Part shown: in pieces, positions 33,326-44,092 of the stretch
Position numbering within the stretch: the stretch's first letter is position 1
How the letters are laid out: every line of letters begins with the position of its first letter
Assembly: GCA_014529385.2 (NCBI GenBank)
Contig: CM043960.1
Location: 26,799,896-26,863,895 of the forward strand
DNA: 64,000 nucleotides
Source: Adiantum capillus-veneris
Lineage: Eukaryota > Streptophyta > Polypodiopsida > Polypodiales > Pteridaceae
Direction: 5' to 3'
Notes under the pieces: generated by a model
Database searches by the model: none
What the model was told of the DNA's origin: nothing
Seen by the model: the letters and a program-made list of their open reading frames with translations, nothing else
Translations under genes and position numbers: made by a program

Positions 33326-33805
33326 TTACAATGTCTCTATGAACAAAGTGTCATAGAAAGTAGAGAAGGATGAGAATTTATACAAATTTGCAATCTTCTC
33401 TATGCGCTCTTTATTAAGACAAGCTCTGAATAGCTCCCTATCTCTTTTGTTGAAAGCGAAAGGAAGACTATTAATAAGACGCAAATGAGGGAAAAATTCA
33501 CCAAATGTGAGTCTATGAAGCATGAACTCTGGCCGCAAGTTTCTTGAAGAGTCTTCCTCAATGGTGAAATGCACTCGCCAAACGCCAAATTTCACTCTAT
33601 TTACCAATCTTAGGGCACACACTAGTTGGATGAATGCGCGGTCTTCCTTAGTGCCCAACAACAAGAGGAAAATGGAATCCACGCGTAAGACCTTTCGTCT
33701 TAACTTCACCACCCTCTTGTTATGAGGGAGACGCCTTACTACTTGCTCGTGCAACTCAATTGGTAATAGAGCTAGATCTCTAAGGATTGAACTTTCACTG
33801 CACAC
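33326..33805 (-). CDS. Tat leader ORF A, unknown function
   Basis: Open frame of about 160 residues upstream of gag. No in-frame ATG: the first codon offered is GTG, and upstream lies a TCTAACAG acceptor-like site, so it may be an exon. It has LLPIELHEQVVRRLPHNKRV, which resembles the LP..L...I..RLP core of an F-box, then ED.AFIQLVCAL and LINSLPFAFN. It is clearly a paralogue of ORF B at 32860-33279, which shares RLPH, ED..FIQ.ACAL, RL.F.EF.P.L.LINSLPF.F and DR.L. Ogre elements are known to carry an additional ORF before gag, and this looks like such an ORF duplicated. Confidence 0.55.
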   Translation of the reverse strand: MCSESSILRDLALLPIELHEQVVRRLPHNKRVVKLRRKVLRVDSIFLLLLGTKEDRAFIQLVCALRLVNRVKFGVWRVHFTIEEDSSRNLRPEFMLHRLTFGEFFPHLRLINSLPFAFNKRDRELFRACLNKERIEKIANLYKFSSFSTFYDTLFIETL

Positions 33806-33879
33806 ACATTCCCTGTTAGAACAAATGATCGTTTTTGTTTCTTGTAACTACTTGGACAAAGAAAAAACAAACATACACA

Positions 33880-34356
33880 CTATTTTGCCGGGCTGCACTT
33901 CATTTTAAATAAAATGAACACATGTACATCAAAAGAAGTGTGGTAGTTGATGAGAGGTAGAATGACAGGGTTTGGTGATGCAAGAATTTCTCCTACTCTT
34001 TGGGCACCAAACATGAACACCATTCGTTGTTGAAAATGGATCTTTCTACTAATTTCAACGTTTATTCTAATGTGTGGAGTAAAATGAAAGGGAAAAACCT
34101 CTATTCCTGGGCCATTATCCATGGCCTATGCATGTCCTAATGCTTAAAATAACACAAAAATATAGACATCCAAGCTAATATCATACCTAATGAGAGGAAA
34201 AATAAAAGGATTTACCGAAGTGTTTATCTCGGCTAACCTAAGTGGACCTAAAATCCTACGAATTACCCGTTGAAATTGCAACTTAGTACTAAAAATTATG
34301 TGTATCTTTTGCCTTGCAATGGTAATGAAAGGATCATACAAACTCTCGTGATTCAT
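33880..34356 (-). pseudogene. Tat leader: two related open segments
   Basis: Minus frames at 34356-34144 and 34122-33880 share a pattern: an I..STKLQFQR or ISRKIHFQQR start, a GPLRLAEI or GAQRVGEI middle, NPFIFPLIRYD or NPVILPLINYH, then SLDVYIFVLF or SFDVHVFILF. They are paralogues of each other and of the broken copies at 5623-6257. The function is unknown and no known domain is recognised. Conservation between two elements at protein level suggests they were once coding or exonic. Confidence 0.5.
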
Positions 34357-34416
34357 GCAAACTACTTGACTATGCTAAAAGTTGATCCTACACAAAAACA
34401 TACACGAGTTGTTGTT

Positions 34417-34436
34417 CCTCAGTGGGGGCACCAATT
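34417..34436 (-). promoter_or_regulatory. Tat primer-binding site candidate
   Basis: Minus strand directly after the 5' LTR: TTGGTGCCCCCACTGAGG. The TGG(TG) start fits a tRNA CCA end, but I cannot name the tRNA. Confidence 0.5.
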
Positions 34437-34695
34437 TGAAGCGGTCCGGGGCGGGCAACAAGAAGAGCAACCTCTAGACACCCTTCAACGCTCCCGTGCT
34501 GCTCAATGGGGCTGGGGCACAACACAACACAAACCAAAACAACAAACCCCCAGCCAAATCCCAACTACACAAGGGACACCACCTAGTTTAAGAGCGAACT
34601 AGGACGCAAAAGAGGAGAATCGTTAGAGCAACCCACAAACAAGCAAGGAATTTACACTAACCCTAACACCAATGGAACACTCTCACACACTAAAA

Positions 34696-34763
<68 letters not shown>

Positions 34764-37136
34764 TGCTCGGGCTGCTTTGAAGTGTATCGTTAATGATCAA
34801 GCAAACATAAATATATATATGTAAGAAAGAGAGAGAAGGGGGAAGGGGGTGCTTGTTGCACTAATGCCTTCTTACAAATCTGTCATGACCAATCAAAGTG
34901 AGATTAGTATTTGTTCAACATAGCCTGAGTAAATTACACCACAACACATCACAAGAAAAAAGCCACCCCAATCACTGTCTTAAGGCCAGGGGAGTCCTCT
35001 CCACCCTGTCGCCCTCTTACAGCATGTGGGATTTATGGCTAAATTGATAACAATACCCGAAGACAAGCTATCAAGAACTTAAATAAAACACCAAGATACT
35101 TACACATCATTATTGTCCATGACTTCACGTTGGAAGGGAGACAAGGTATCCATGCTTAGTCCAAATTCACCCTCCTTGATTCGGCAAATGTTGGGCTTAC
35201 TCTAGTAGGAGAAATGATAGATTTACTACTCTCAATTTAATGATCACTCTCTCTTACAATGGCATAGAGTTCCCTTGCTAATCACCCCTAATACAACACA
35301 TACATATGCCTACTGCCAATGAGATTCCACTCAAGAGCTCCTTCTCAAAAGGTTGAGCTTGGCTTCTCAAGCTATAGCATAGTGCTCTTTCTTCTCCCCG
35401 TTTTTGTGCTAGCTACACCCTCCTTTTATAGCAATTTTGAAGGCTAGGGTTACTCCTCTAACCATGGTTGGGTTAGATTTTCAGCAATTTATCTAATTTC
35501 TTTTGCTTGGAATTATCAAGAAGTTGGTGGGGAAAGAGAGAGGAGAGAAATGGAGGTGATAGGACTTTTCATAGTGGGTTAGTGTTAGTAGAGTTAGTAT
35601 TAATTTACAAATGGAATTGGATATTTACAATGGGAGTATCCATGTAGGATACAAATAAGGAAGAAAAACTCTTAAGAGGTAAGAAAAGGTGGATTTCTTA
35701 CAAGGTTGATGCTCCAAGTGTCTTGAGTAGGGCCAATTTTGACGCTTGTTGACGGTCCACTAGCTTTGACGGTACATTTTTTCTCCACTCTTGACCTTCC
35801 TTGAGAGACAAGGTAATTGAAGCTAAGTAATCAACCACCATGATGCTGTCTTTTAAGAGAAGAGGCTGAATTTTGTGGTTTTTTTGATAGATATGGGTAA
35901 TTTGGAGGAGGAAAAATGAGACTAGGTGGTCAATTTTGGAATGGAATTGTGTGTGGGAGGTATGAGTTCACCATGGTTTCTCTTATTCTTCAAGGTTGAG
36001 GAGAAGGTGAGTAGGGTGAAGAGAGGAGTGGTGAGAGAGGTGGGGATGATGAGTGGAGAAGTGTGTGTGAAAGAGGAAAATGATAAAGTGGAAGAGAGAG
36101 TGTGGCTGCATAGCATGGGAAAACTGGGGTCCACTAATAAAATCATAGCTCACAGCTCGTAGCTCAAAAAAATATGAAAAAATTTGAGGCAAAAGTTCAG
36201 CCCACGATCTACAACGTTTGTTTGTATCACCTTTTCAAATTTGGAGAGCAAGTGAACTTTAAAAATTCAGCAAAACCGACCGTTTTTTTCCACTGCACAA
36301 GGTCCTTGTGGGGTCCTTCTTTGGATGATTCTTTTGAATACCTCCAAGAGTGAGCCCTCCATAGTGCATGTATGAATGCCACCTACCCTTGACCTTATTT
36401 GGTAGGTCTATAATTGAAGATATTGATGAGATCATGATATAAGTGAATAGTACAACTAAGAAAATCAAATATTAAGGGGTCTAAAAAATATGTACATGTC
36501 AAATATAAATAATATAAGTGGAAAAAATATAAAGGGGTCAAAAGAAATCTCTCTCATTATGAGGCTACCATAAAAAGATAAATATTTTTGGTGTTCTAAG
36601 TTTTTAGAAAAAAAACAAAATAGATGTAGGAAGGGAAAAATCACAATAGTGAAAAAATATACACATAAATAAAACTAGTTTTTTTGGATTTTTGTTGGGG
36701 TGGAGTTACACCAAATATAAGAGAAGCTTACATGAAAATATTTCTATATGGAATAAAGAGTATGAAAAATGGTAAGAAAAATTGTGGTAATGGTGAGGCA
36801 ATGTACAGAGCATAAATAACACACACCTAGGTAGAAATATTTAAATAAATACCAAAATAATTATGAAAAAATCTTTTATTTAGGCCCTATATACAAAGAA
36901 ATATTTACATACGCATGGGCCATAATATACTTATATTTTTTATTTTTTTGGCTCAACTAGCCCAATGACTAGCTAATTGAGGGTTTTTTATTTCAGTAAG
37001 GAGATATGGGAAAAGTCCCCTAACTCACACGCACCTATATACAGTGAAAGGGTGAGGGTAACCACAGTGTTTGAGTGATTTGATAGGGTGAGATAACTCA
37101 CTATGGCAATTACAGAGAGCCAAAAAACGGCTATCA
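34437..37136 (-). repeat. Tat 5' LTR
   Basis: 2700 bp, with a GA microsatellite at about 34699-34760. The minus-strand TATA box sits at 35424-35430 (TATAAAAGGAGG) and is the likely promoter, with the leader read leftward. Confidence 0.95.
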
Positions 37137-37771
37137 GTAGTTTGATGTATGCAATGATTGCTACTCGCCCAAACATTGCATTTGCAGTGGGAGTAGTAAG
37201 TCGATACATGTCAAACCCAGGCAAGAAACATTGGGAGGCAGTGAAAGGAATATTGAGATACCTGAAAGCTACAAAGAGTATGCGTATATGCTATGGGAGT
37301 CAGGAGCTAAGTGTAAAGGGTTTTACAGACTCAGATTATGCAGGTGACTTAGACAACCGAAGGTCTACGTCAGGGTATGTCTTTACATTGGCTGGTGGAG
37401 GAGTATCATGGCGTTCTATATTACAAGATTGTGTTACTCAGTCTACTTCAGAGGCTGAATATGTTGCAGCATCAAAGGCATGCAAAGAATCAATTTGGCT
37501 TAATCCACTAGTAACAGATTTGGGAATCAAAGAAGAGATGCCTGTGTTATATTGTGATAGTCAAAGTGCTATACAATTGGCTCGCAATCCAGTTTATCAC
37601 TCAAAGACAAAGCATGTGGATGTGAAGTATCATTTCATCAGGGAAATGCTCGAGGATAAGCAACTTCAGCTTGTCAAAGTTCACACCACAAAAAATCCTG
37701 CTGATCTACTTACAAAAGGACTTCCCTCAGAGAGCTTTGCGCATTTTCGCAAGCAGTTAGGTGTAGGGTAG
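37137..37771 (+). pseudogene. pol: Copia-1 RNase H and C-terminus
   Basis: Resumes after the Tat element: SLMYAMIATRPNIAFAV, then the RNase H residues in FTDSDYAGD, STSEAEYVAA and YCDSQSAIQLA, ending LRKQLGVG-like and TAG. The apparent start at 37103 lies inside the Tat LTR and is a chance fusion. The domain removes template RNA and itself looks undamaged. Confidence 0.9.
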
Positions 37772-37850
37772 TACACCACTTCTCTACATCTCTTGTATAT
37801 TAGCTTGTATAGTAGCTTCTCTCACACTTAAAGTACCACATTGGACTTTA

Positions 37851-38052
37851 AGTGGGAGGTTGCTGGGGTATAAAGCCCAATGTGGTCGCCCAGGTAAGTG
37901 GACGGGCCGCCAGGTATGTACACATATTCTTTTGTAAAAACCTAATAAGAACTCACTATGCTCTACACATTACAGTAGAGCGAGTTCACCATATCGTCGT
38001 GCTCTTCTTCTCGCACTCTCTCTCGCGTCGCACTTCCGCTCGTACTCCTTCA
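37851..38052 (+). repeat. Copia-1 polypurine tract and 3' LTR
   Basis: Polypurine tract AGTGGGAGGT at 37851-37860, then the LTR at 37861-38052 (192 bp, TGCTGGGG to CTTCA). Its third base is C instead of T, so the outer TG is kept. GGGAG follows. Confidence 0.93.
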
Positions 38053-38126
38053 GGGAGAACAAGAAAGCAAGAGCAGATCCTCAAGTTAAAGATCAAGAGA
38101 ATCAAGACTAAGGACCACGATTTTGG

Positions 38127-38830
38127 GTGCCAAAAGCTGTCAAGGACAGATTGATTATGAGAAGCTCTCTAGTGACTCATCTATTTCCAGTCAAGCAGAC
38201 AGCCACCGCCATCGACATAACCCAAGTATTTTTCAAAGAGGTAGTAAGATTACATGGAATCCCTACAAGATTCATCAGTGATCGGGATATTAAATATACT
38301 TCTAACTTTTGGCAAGCCATGTTTCGATCTCTGGGTACCAAACTGAATCTCAGCTCAGCATATCATCCGGAGACTGGTGGTCAAACTGAGTGAGTGAATC
38401 AAATCATTGAAGATATGCTTCGAGCATACTACAACCAGCATCCCTAACTATGGATCAAGTTTCTTCCCCTAGTTGAGTTTGCTTATAACTCTTCTCACCA
38501 TCGCAGCCTCGGAATGTCACCTTTAAAGCCTTGTATGGTCAGGAATGTTTAGTCCCTCTTCGATTAGCCGACCCAGCTCTTCATGTTCCTGCCGCTAAGT
38601 CTATCCTAGAAGAGATGGATCATCAACTTCTAGTCATTAGAGACAACCTGAAGACGGCTAGTGATAAGCAGAAGAGATAGAGTGATCTTCATCGCTCTGC
38701 TAGAAGCTTTAGCAAAGGTGAAGAAGTTTTCCTCAGAGTCAAACCCAAACGCAGCTCCTTAAAGCTAAGAAAATTTTGCAAGCTTGCATTCAGATATTGT
38801 GGACCTTTTGGAATCAAATCAATATCTCCC
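38127..38830 (+). pseudogene. Old gypsy integrase remnant
   Basis: Clear Ty3/gypsy integrase core with FISDRDIKYTSNFW and SSAYHPETGGQTE, then after TGA (38391-38393) VNQIIEDMLRAYYNQHP and FLPLVEFAYNSSHH. After a further shift it gives LYGQECLVPLRLADPA, KQKRSDLHRSARSFSKGEEV-like text and FRYCGPFGI. At least three stops and one frameshift. It belongs with the old LTRs on either side, since it shares orientation and lies next to the 3' LTR. Confidence 0.85.
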
Positions 38831-39618
38831 TTTTGTCCAAACCCTTGATCATATTTTGGTTGGTTCTTTGAAACAACTTATAATTATTCTTCAAGATATC
38901 AATGGCACTTTTGATGAAATTTTTATGCGGATATAATCAATCGTCATATTTATGGAATTCAAGCATCTCTAGTCAGTCAATTCTTTTGATATTCAAAGTG
39001 TCTATGGTGTTTTACAAGTCTAAATGTTATGATACACAAAATATCTGATTACCAAGTGAAAGACGAGACAATAAGTTATAGACAAAAGAGAAATAAGGAT
39101 GGAGAAAATAAATTGGGTACACAAGGGAGGGATATTGCAAGATTAATTGAAGGATCAATATGAAATCCTTTAACTATCAAGAACATGGTATTAGTTGAAT
39201 GATATCAATAGAGAAATGAGTCAACGCTCAAAAAAGAAAAAGGTTAAAGCTTAGCTAAGAATAGTAAGCGTATTAAGGCTAGATAGAAAGCTAAGTGAAG
39301 AAATGATCTTCAGACCTAACAAGAGAAACACAATCCGATCACACTAAAGGAAAAATACCTAGTTGAGTAAGATCACACTCAGTAATTAAAGTAACCTCGA
39401 GCCATTAAGACTTCTTTATGATTAATACTTTTGAGTCAGCGCTAAAAAAAATGGAAGAGAAGTGTATTATTCAAGGTCCATACCAGCTTCACTGTCCTTT
39501 AATCTAAATACCCTAAAGTTACTGACCATCTTCAATCATAAGATGACCAAAGATGAGTTTGTCTACTCTCTAAAGCAGGTCCCAAGCTGAGGATAGCTCT
39601 TTTCTTTGTTGGGGAGTT
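38831..39618 (+). other. Non-coding 3' interior of the old gypsy
   Basis: No open frame of note. It ends in TTGGGGAGTT just before the LTR, a plausible polypurine tract. Confidence 0.5.
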
Positions 39619-40855
39619 TGTAAGGTCCCTCTCTAAACCCTAGAGCCATTCAGAACTTTTTTCAGCCTAGAAAATAATTTAGAAAAAGCAAGACTGACAA
39701 AGAAGTCATACGGACAACGAGACTTTACTCCCAAATGAAAAGACAAGGATATTTTGGATAGGAAATTACGTCATCCCTATATTTTTCCAAAAAGATTAAG
39801 ATCATTTTTATACTTCTTCGTGAAGATCCGCGTGGGAACTGATCTAGATCGGGAACTAGGAGAAAAAGGGACTAACTTGATTGAAAGATAAAGTTAAGAG
39901 ATAAGAACTAAGAAGAAAATTGGGGTCCAATAGGAATTAAGAAGAGAATTGGGGTCCAATAGCATTTGAGAAGAGAAATAGGATCCAATAGCATTTGAGA
40001 AGAGAATTTGGGGTCCAATAGGAATTGAGAAGAGAATTGGGGTCCAATAGGAATTGAGAAGATAATTCCACCCACCATTTCCTATATAAACACCCCCTCT
40101 CCTTTGTATTTTTAGACATATATTGCTAAGCTACTTGCATACTTGCCATGCTCAAGACTATGCTTAAGTAAATCAAGGTTTTCATTAAACCTTGCTTTTG
40201 CTCTCTCCCTCTCTTGAAGGCCAAACCCTTGAGGGTTTTGTGAAGAAGCTCCTCTCTTCTTCCTTTTCATCCTAAATCCCTTTCCTTCCTCCTTGAACCT
40301 CACATCTCTTCAAGAAGGACTTCAACCCTACTTCCCTCTTGCTTAGAGGAGGTAATATTCATTTGTAGTAAGATTATTAATCCATGTATTTTAATACTAG
40401 GAAGGTTTATGTGCATCATTTTAGGTTTAAGTTTTAATGGTAACCTTGGAATTAAGGTTAAGTATTAATAGTAGTCATGCATCACTAAATTATGCTTCAA
40501 AGGTAGATTTGCACTCGTAAGCTAAGCATTAATGGTAAATTTGCACTTAGGTGTAAGCTTTAGTGACTACCTTGTATTTTAGGTTTAAGCTTTAATGGAA
40601 AGCTCGAAAAATCATAAATTTTAGGATGGCCTTCTAGCTTCCTAAAATGGAAAGCTAGGTACCATAAGACAAGAGTAGTTGTCTAATCTCGATAGAAGTA
40701 GTTCAATTTTTGGTATTGAAGAGTATTTCTAAAGTTTTCAATTTCAAGTTTGTTTGCAAATACAGGATGGGGGAGATAGGGGATAACTTCGCGGAATTGA
40801 TCTCCGTGTTGTTTGAACCGAAAACTCTACAAGATTCCATGGAGATGCCCCATGG
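39619..40855 (+). repeat. 3' LTR of the old gypsy
   Basis: TGTAAGGTCCCTCTCTAAACCC to GATGCCCCA, 1237 bp. It has a single unit of the 160-bp repeat. The open frame at 40710-40961 crosses the LTR edge and is not a gene. Confidence 0.85.
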
Positions 40856-42092
40856 TCTATGCCCATGCATTTTTCTAAAGTCATTCCACTACTCCCTTTC
40901 AGAAAAATTGAGCTCGATGCTATTCGCCTTGAAAACAAACTCTAGGATTTTGAGATACTGAATCAATGTGCTCCGTTCACAATTGATTCTTTAGCTTTGC
41001 TTTGTAATTTTCCACCTGATGTGGTAGAACAATGCAAAACATCTGCACTTTAATCAAAGCATCTACTATCATAGGATAAACCTTTTACACTAAAACAAAT
41101 AAAAATATTTAACATTGACAGTAAAAAGTGCTCTAATACTTCCATGGTAGCCCGCACAAAGGGACTATCACTCAATGAGAAAGAAAACAACATTTGGAAG
41201 TCCTTGAAGAATTGTTGGAACACATACAGACCATTCATCAAGTGTACTTGTCAAAAGAATCCCGGTTCAAGATGCCCAGCAACGATCATATGGTTTGATC
41301 ACCTTCTTTGGTTTGTATTTCAAAATCTTCCAAAGTTCTTCCCTATTCCTCTGGATTTGCACAAGTATATGCTTTTATTGGATGGGTAACATCTTTTCCC
41401 ATTGAAGTTCGACATGCGGTATTGGTTTTTTATGCTCTTCATGAACATCTGATTGATGCAGCAAAAGGTTTAGTATCATATACACCAGGGACTCCAATCC
41501 TCTCTCGAGTTTAACACCACCCAATTGGTCTAACCATTGACACAATTTTCAATCCCTCTAGAAGTAGGGAATAACTGAAGCGTATTGCTAGCACGCCAAG
41601 CAATACGGCATCATCATCAAAACAACCTCGACAATTTTGCGAATCTGAGGACTTTGGCGAGACCCAAGGATGCTAGAATATAATACAGATGACAAGGTTT
41701 GCCATTTAATTACTAGAACTAATGATTTACAATGGTTTAAGCAAGGTAATAAAATTAGACATCAGTTTATTCACTTAACTTTCACTAATAAATTTATGGA
41801 GTTTGTACACCCTCACACTTTTTCTGATGAATTGTTAAAGGATATTGGAATAAAAAATAATCTTGAGCATTTTCACATTAAATTTGGATGGAAATACACG
41901 AATAATGTTGGCCAATATTTGTATAAACCCTTTGATACCTTTGCTAAGCCTTTTGATCTTAATAAACCTTGTGTTTGCCAGACTCAGAAACGATCTAAAA
42001 ACTTCCTGAAAAATTTTCACAATCTCTGTGAGCATGTTCTTACTACTCAACCATCATACATAAGACACCACATATTAAGGGATAATGTATCA
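40856..42092 (+). pseudogene. Penelope-like reverse transcriptase gene, upstream half
   Basis: Broken coding sequence with several stops and shifts, clearest at 41670-42092: MLEYNTDDKVCHLITRTNDL, then PCVCQTQKRSKNFLKNFHNL, CEHVLTTQPSYIRHHILRDN. A C.C...H..T...I...L pattern before the RT is seen in Penelope-like elements. Earlier pieces (41144-41514) include KCTCQKNPGSRCP. The frame is interrupted at codon V-S by the chromovirus (LTR from 42093) and resumes at 49347 as SKGFNQIPLVPIHLHSV with only the 5-bp duplication removed. That proves the two halves were one gene. The family call is moderate. Confidence 0.55.
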
Positions 42093-43676
42093 TGTCATAA
42101 TAATCAATATCTAATTCTCCTAAATGATTTTCTCATGTTAAACTGATCATTTAATATGGGGAAGTGCCAGGGGAAAAAAAGCTAGAATATTGGTTAAGCT
42201 AGCAGCGGCCACAATAGGGATCCAAAGGGGGGGCCATCTGCAAAAGAGCAATGTGCAACAATGGGCTTAAAAGACCCTAAGGTTCAGCCCATTAAGACTT
42301 CCAAAATGCTAAGGTTCCAAAATCCAAAGGTTGTGTCCAAATGTCAAACATTGGGGAAATTGGATGCTTTGTGTGTGTCCCAAAAGTCTTTATCAATCCC
42401 TACATACGAGGGGGCGAGCCTTGCAAGTAGGGGATGAGAGAGAAAATCTCTCTCACACACACAAGCTCCCTTTACACAAAGGGAATGAGGGACACATGTC
42501 AGCTCCCTAGCCCAGATGCCCACAATGTGTACCCAATTCCTATTAAATGGCCTTGGAGGTGGACCAATGAGAATTAGGCTAGAGTAAATCTAGTTTAATT
42601 AATTTAAAAACACTTAATAAAATAACCAATAAGAATTAAGCTCTCTAGAAGACTATTGGACAGTCTCCCAAGGGGACCAATGAGCATTCAACAGCCCAAT
42701 GGCTTGCCTGATTCCTATTGGCCAGGAGACAAAGGGGTCCAATGAGAGTTTAGTTGAATTAAAATGACCTAAAGCTCTCCCAAAAGGGGAAAGGGGGACA
42801 CATGTTAGAATGATATCACTTATGCTACTTAGTTACCATTGGCTAAGCCTGGGGAGGTCCAATAGGATGCTAGCAAGAGCAAATAGCAAGAGGGGTCAAC
42901 CAAGAGAGAGAGAGAGAGAGGGGGCTCATTTTTGCAAGGCATTATCACACACACACACACACACACACACACATAATCTCATGTGTGAAGCAAAGAAGAC
43001 TCTCTCTCCTTCTCACCCTTTAATGGAAAGCTTACCACCTACTCCAAGCTTGTGAGAAGGGAGGCCTACACCAACAACTCTTGGCTTTGTGATGCAAATC
43101 CAACCAAGATCCAAGCTTCAATGCATGCTCATATCCTCTACCATGCTAATTACTAAGCCAAGATATGCTAGTATGAGTGATTATGTGATGAGATGTACAT
43201 CTTTCTCGTAAGAATACTCCTTCTTCCTCTCAATCTACTCTCGTACCCCGCTAGCTCTCACGATCTTTGAAGATGTGTGAGGTCTTGGGTCTGAGACCGT
43301 GAGGGAATTGATGTTGTGTTTGATAAGTGTTTTGTGTAGTGCATGAAGTTTCCATCTTCATTGCACTAGCTAGTATTGAAGGAACACAAGAAATTGTATT
43401 GTAAAATGTCTCTCTTGATGGGAGAAACCATAATACAAAGCCTTTTGGAGGGGGGGACTAGCTCCATGCAAATCCGGTCCTCAACTGTTGTCAATTGCTT
43501 AAGTTCTCTCTCTTGTGAAGTATTGTTCATGCTATCTAACTAGGTGTTATGCTTTTTGTTGCTCTCTCCACCCAAGCACTCTTGTTATTTTTATTAGGAA
43601 GCTATTCTAATGAAATGATCACTATGTTCATGCTATTTTCCGCTACACACAAGTTACTAAACCATTAAATGTTACA
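42093..43676 (+). repeat. Chromovirus 5' LTR
   Basis: 1584 bp. Contains short AG (42904-42919) and AC (about 42949-42974) repeats that are shorter in the 3' LTR. A third copy lies on the minus strand at 62316-63900. Confidence 0.93.
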
Positions 43677-43677
43677 T

Positions 43678-43689
43678 TGGTATCAGAGC
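43678..43689 (+). promoter_or_regulatory. Chromovirus primer-binding site
   Basis: TGGTATCAGAGC, one base after the LTR. Initiator tRNA-Met type. Confidence 0.93.
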
Positions 43690-44092
43690 ACAAGGTTTCT
43701 CTTTTCTGGCTCAAGAAGGGAGGTCTTTTACCTAGCTATAATGGTTGGTACTATTTAATGCATGTGAGTAAGTAGAATAGGGATTTTTCAGCCTTGCAGT
43801 GTGCCTGCCTTTGTGCACTTAATGGGGCATCACCGTCGAGAGCTATGGTCTTAATAGTGGAGTCCTACGGGGCTTGCCTATGGCTTAACCACTATTGAGC
43901 TATTAGAAGCTTGACAGGAGCTGGTGTTGTTTTGGTGTTGAACGACCCTCTCTTCTATTCCTTGCAATTAATGGTATTCGAACCACGGGTATAGTAGCTT
44001 GAGTTCTTTTTCTAAAGGGGTAAAGAGGAGTAGCAACTAGGGCTTGAAGTGCCAAAGTAAACCTAAAAACTTTACACCTAAAAGTTGTTAGA

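Larger units (their letters stand above)
24924..37136 (-). mobile_element. Tat/Ogre-like Ty3/gypsy element, 12.2 kb
   Basis: Minus-strand element with large LTRs (2545 and 2700 bp, about 17 substitutions by eye). Order from its 5' end: leader with extra ORFs, gag, protease, RT, RNase H, second RNase H, integrase. The extra leader ORFs and the second (archaeal-like) RNase H between RT/RH and integrase are features of the Tat/Ogre branch. No chromodomain. It inserted in the copia-1 RNase H linker. The flanks give GTAG, or GTAGT if the LTR is taken to end one base earlier. Two in-frame stops and one frameshift make this copy defective. Confidence 0.93.
14917..38052 (+). mobile_element. Copia-1: Ty1/copia element with perfect TSD, split twice
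   Basis: Bounded by 192-bp LTRs and by a perfect GGGAG duplication (14912-14916 and 38053-38057). Without the two nested insertions its length is about 5.4 kb, normal for copia. Domain order is gag, protease, integrase, reverse transcriptase, RNase H, as expected for Ty1/copia. It carries in-frame stops and frameshifts in gag, at the integrase/RT junction and in the RT/RNase H linker, so it cannot make its own proteins. Confidence 0.92.
10872..40855 (+). mobile_element. Old Ty3/gypsy element, split by nested insertions
   Basis: Defined by two diverged direct LTRs (10872-13620 and 39619-40855), both beginning TGTAAGGTCCCTC. Its own interior is only about 2.9 kb once copia-1 is removed: non-coding DNA at 13621-14916, then an integrase remnant from 38127. 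The empty-site sequences on both sides of copia-1 join at GGGAG, which proves 14916 and 38058 were once adjacent. No gag or reverse transcriptase remains, so this is a large internal deletion derivative. No clear target duplication is visible (AATGA on the left, TGGTC on the right). Confidence 0.75.

Noticed and set aside
37103..37771. Independent RNase H gene starting at 37103
   Set aside because: The first 34 bases are Tat LTR sequence. The domain belongs to copia-1.
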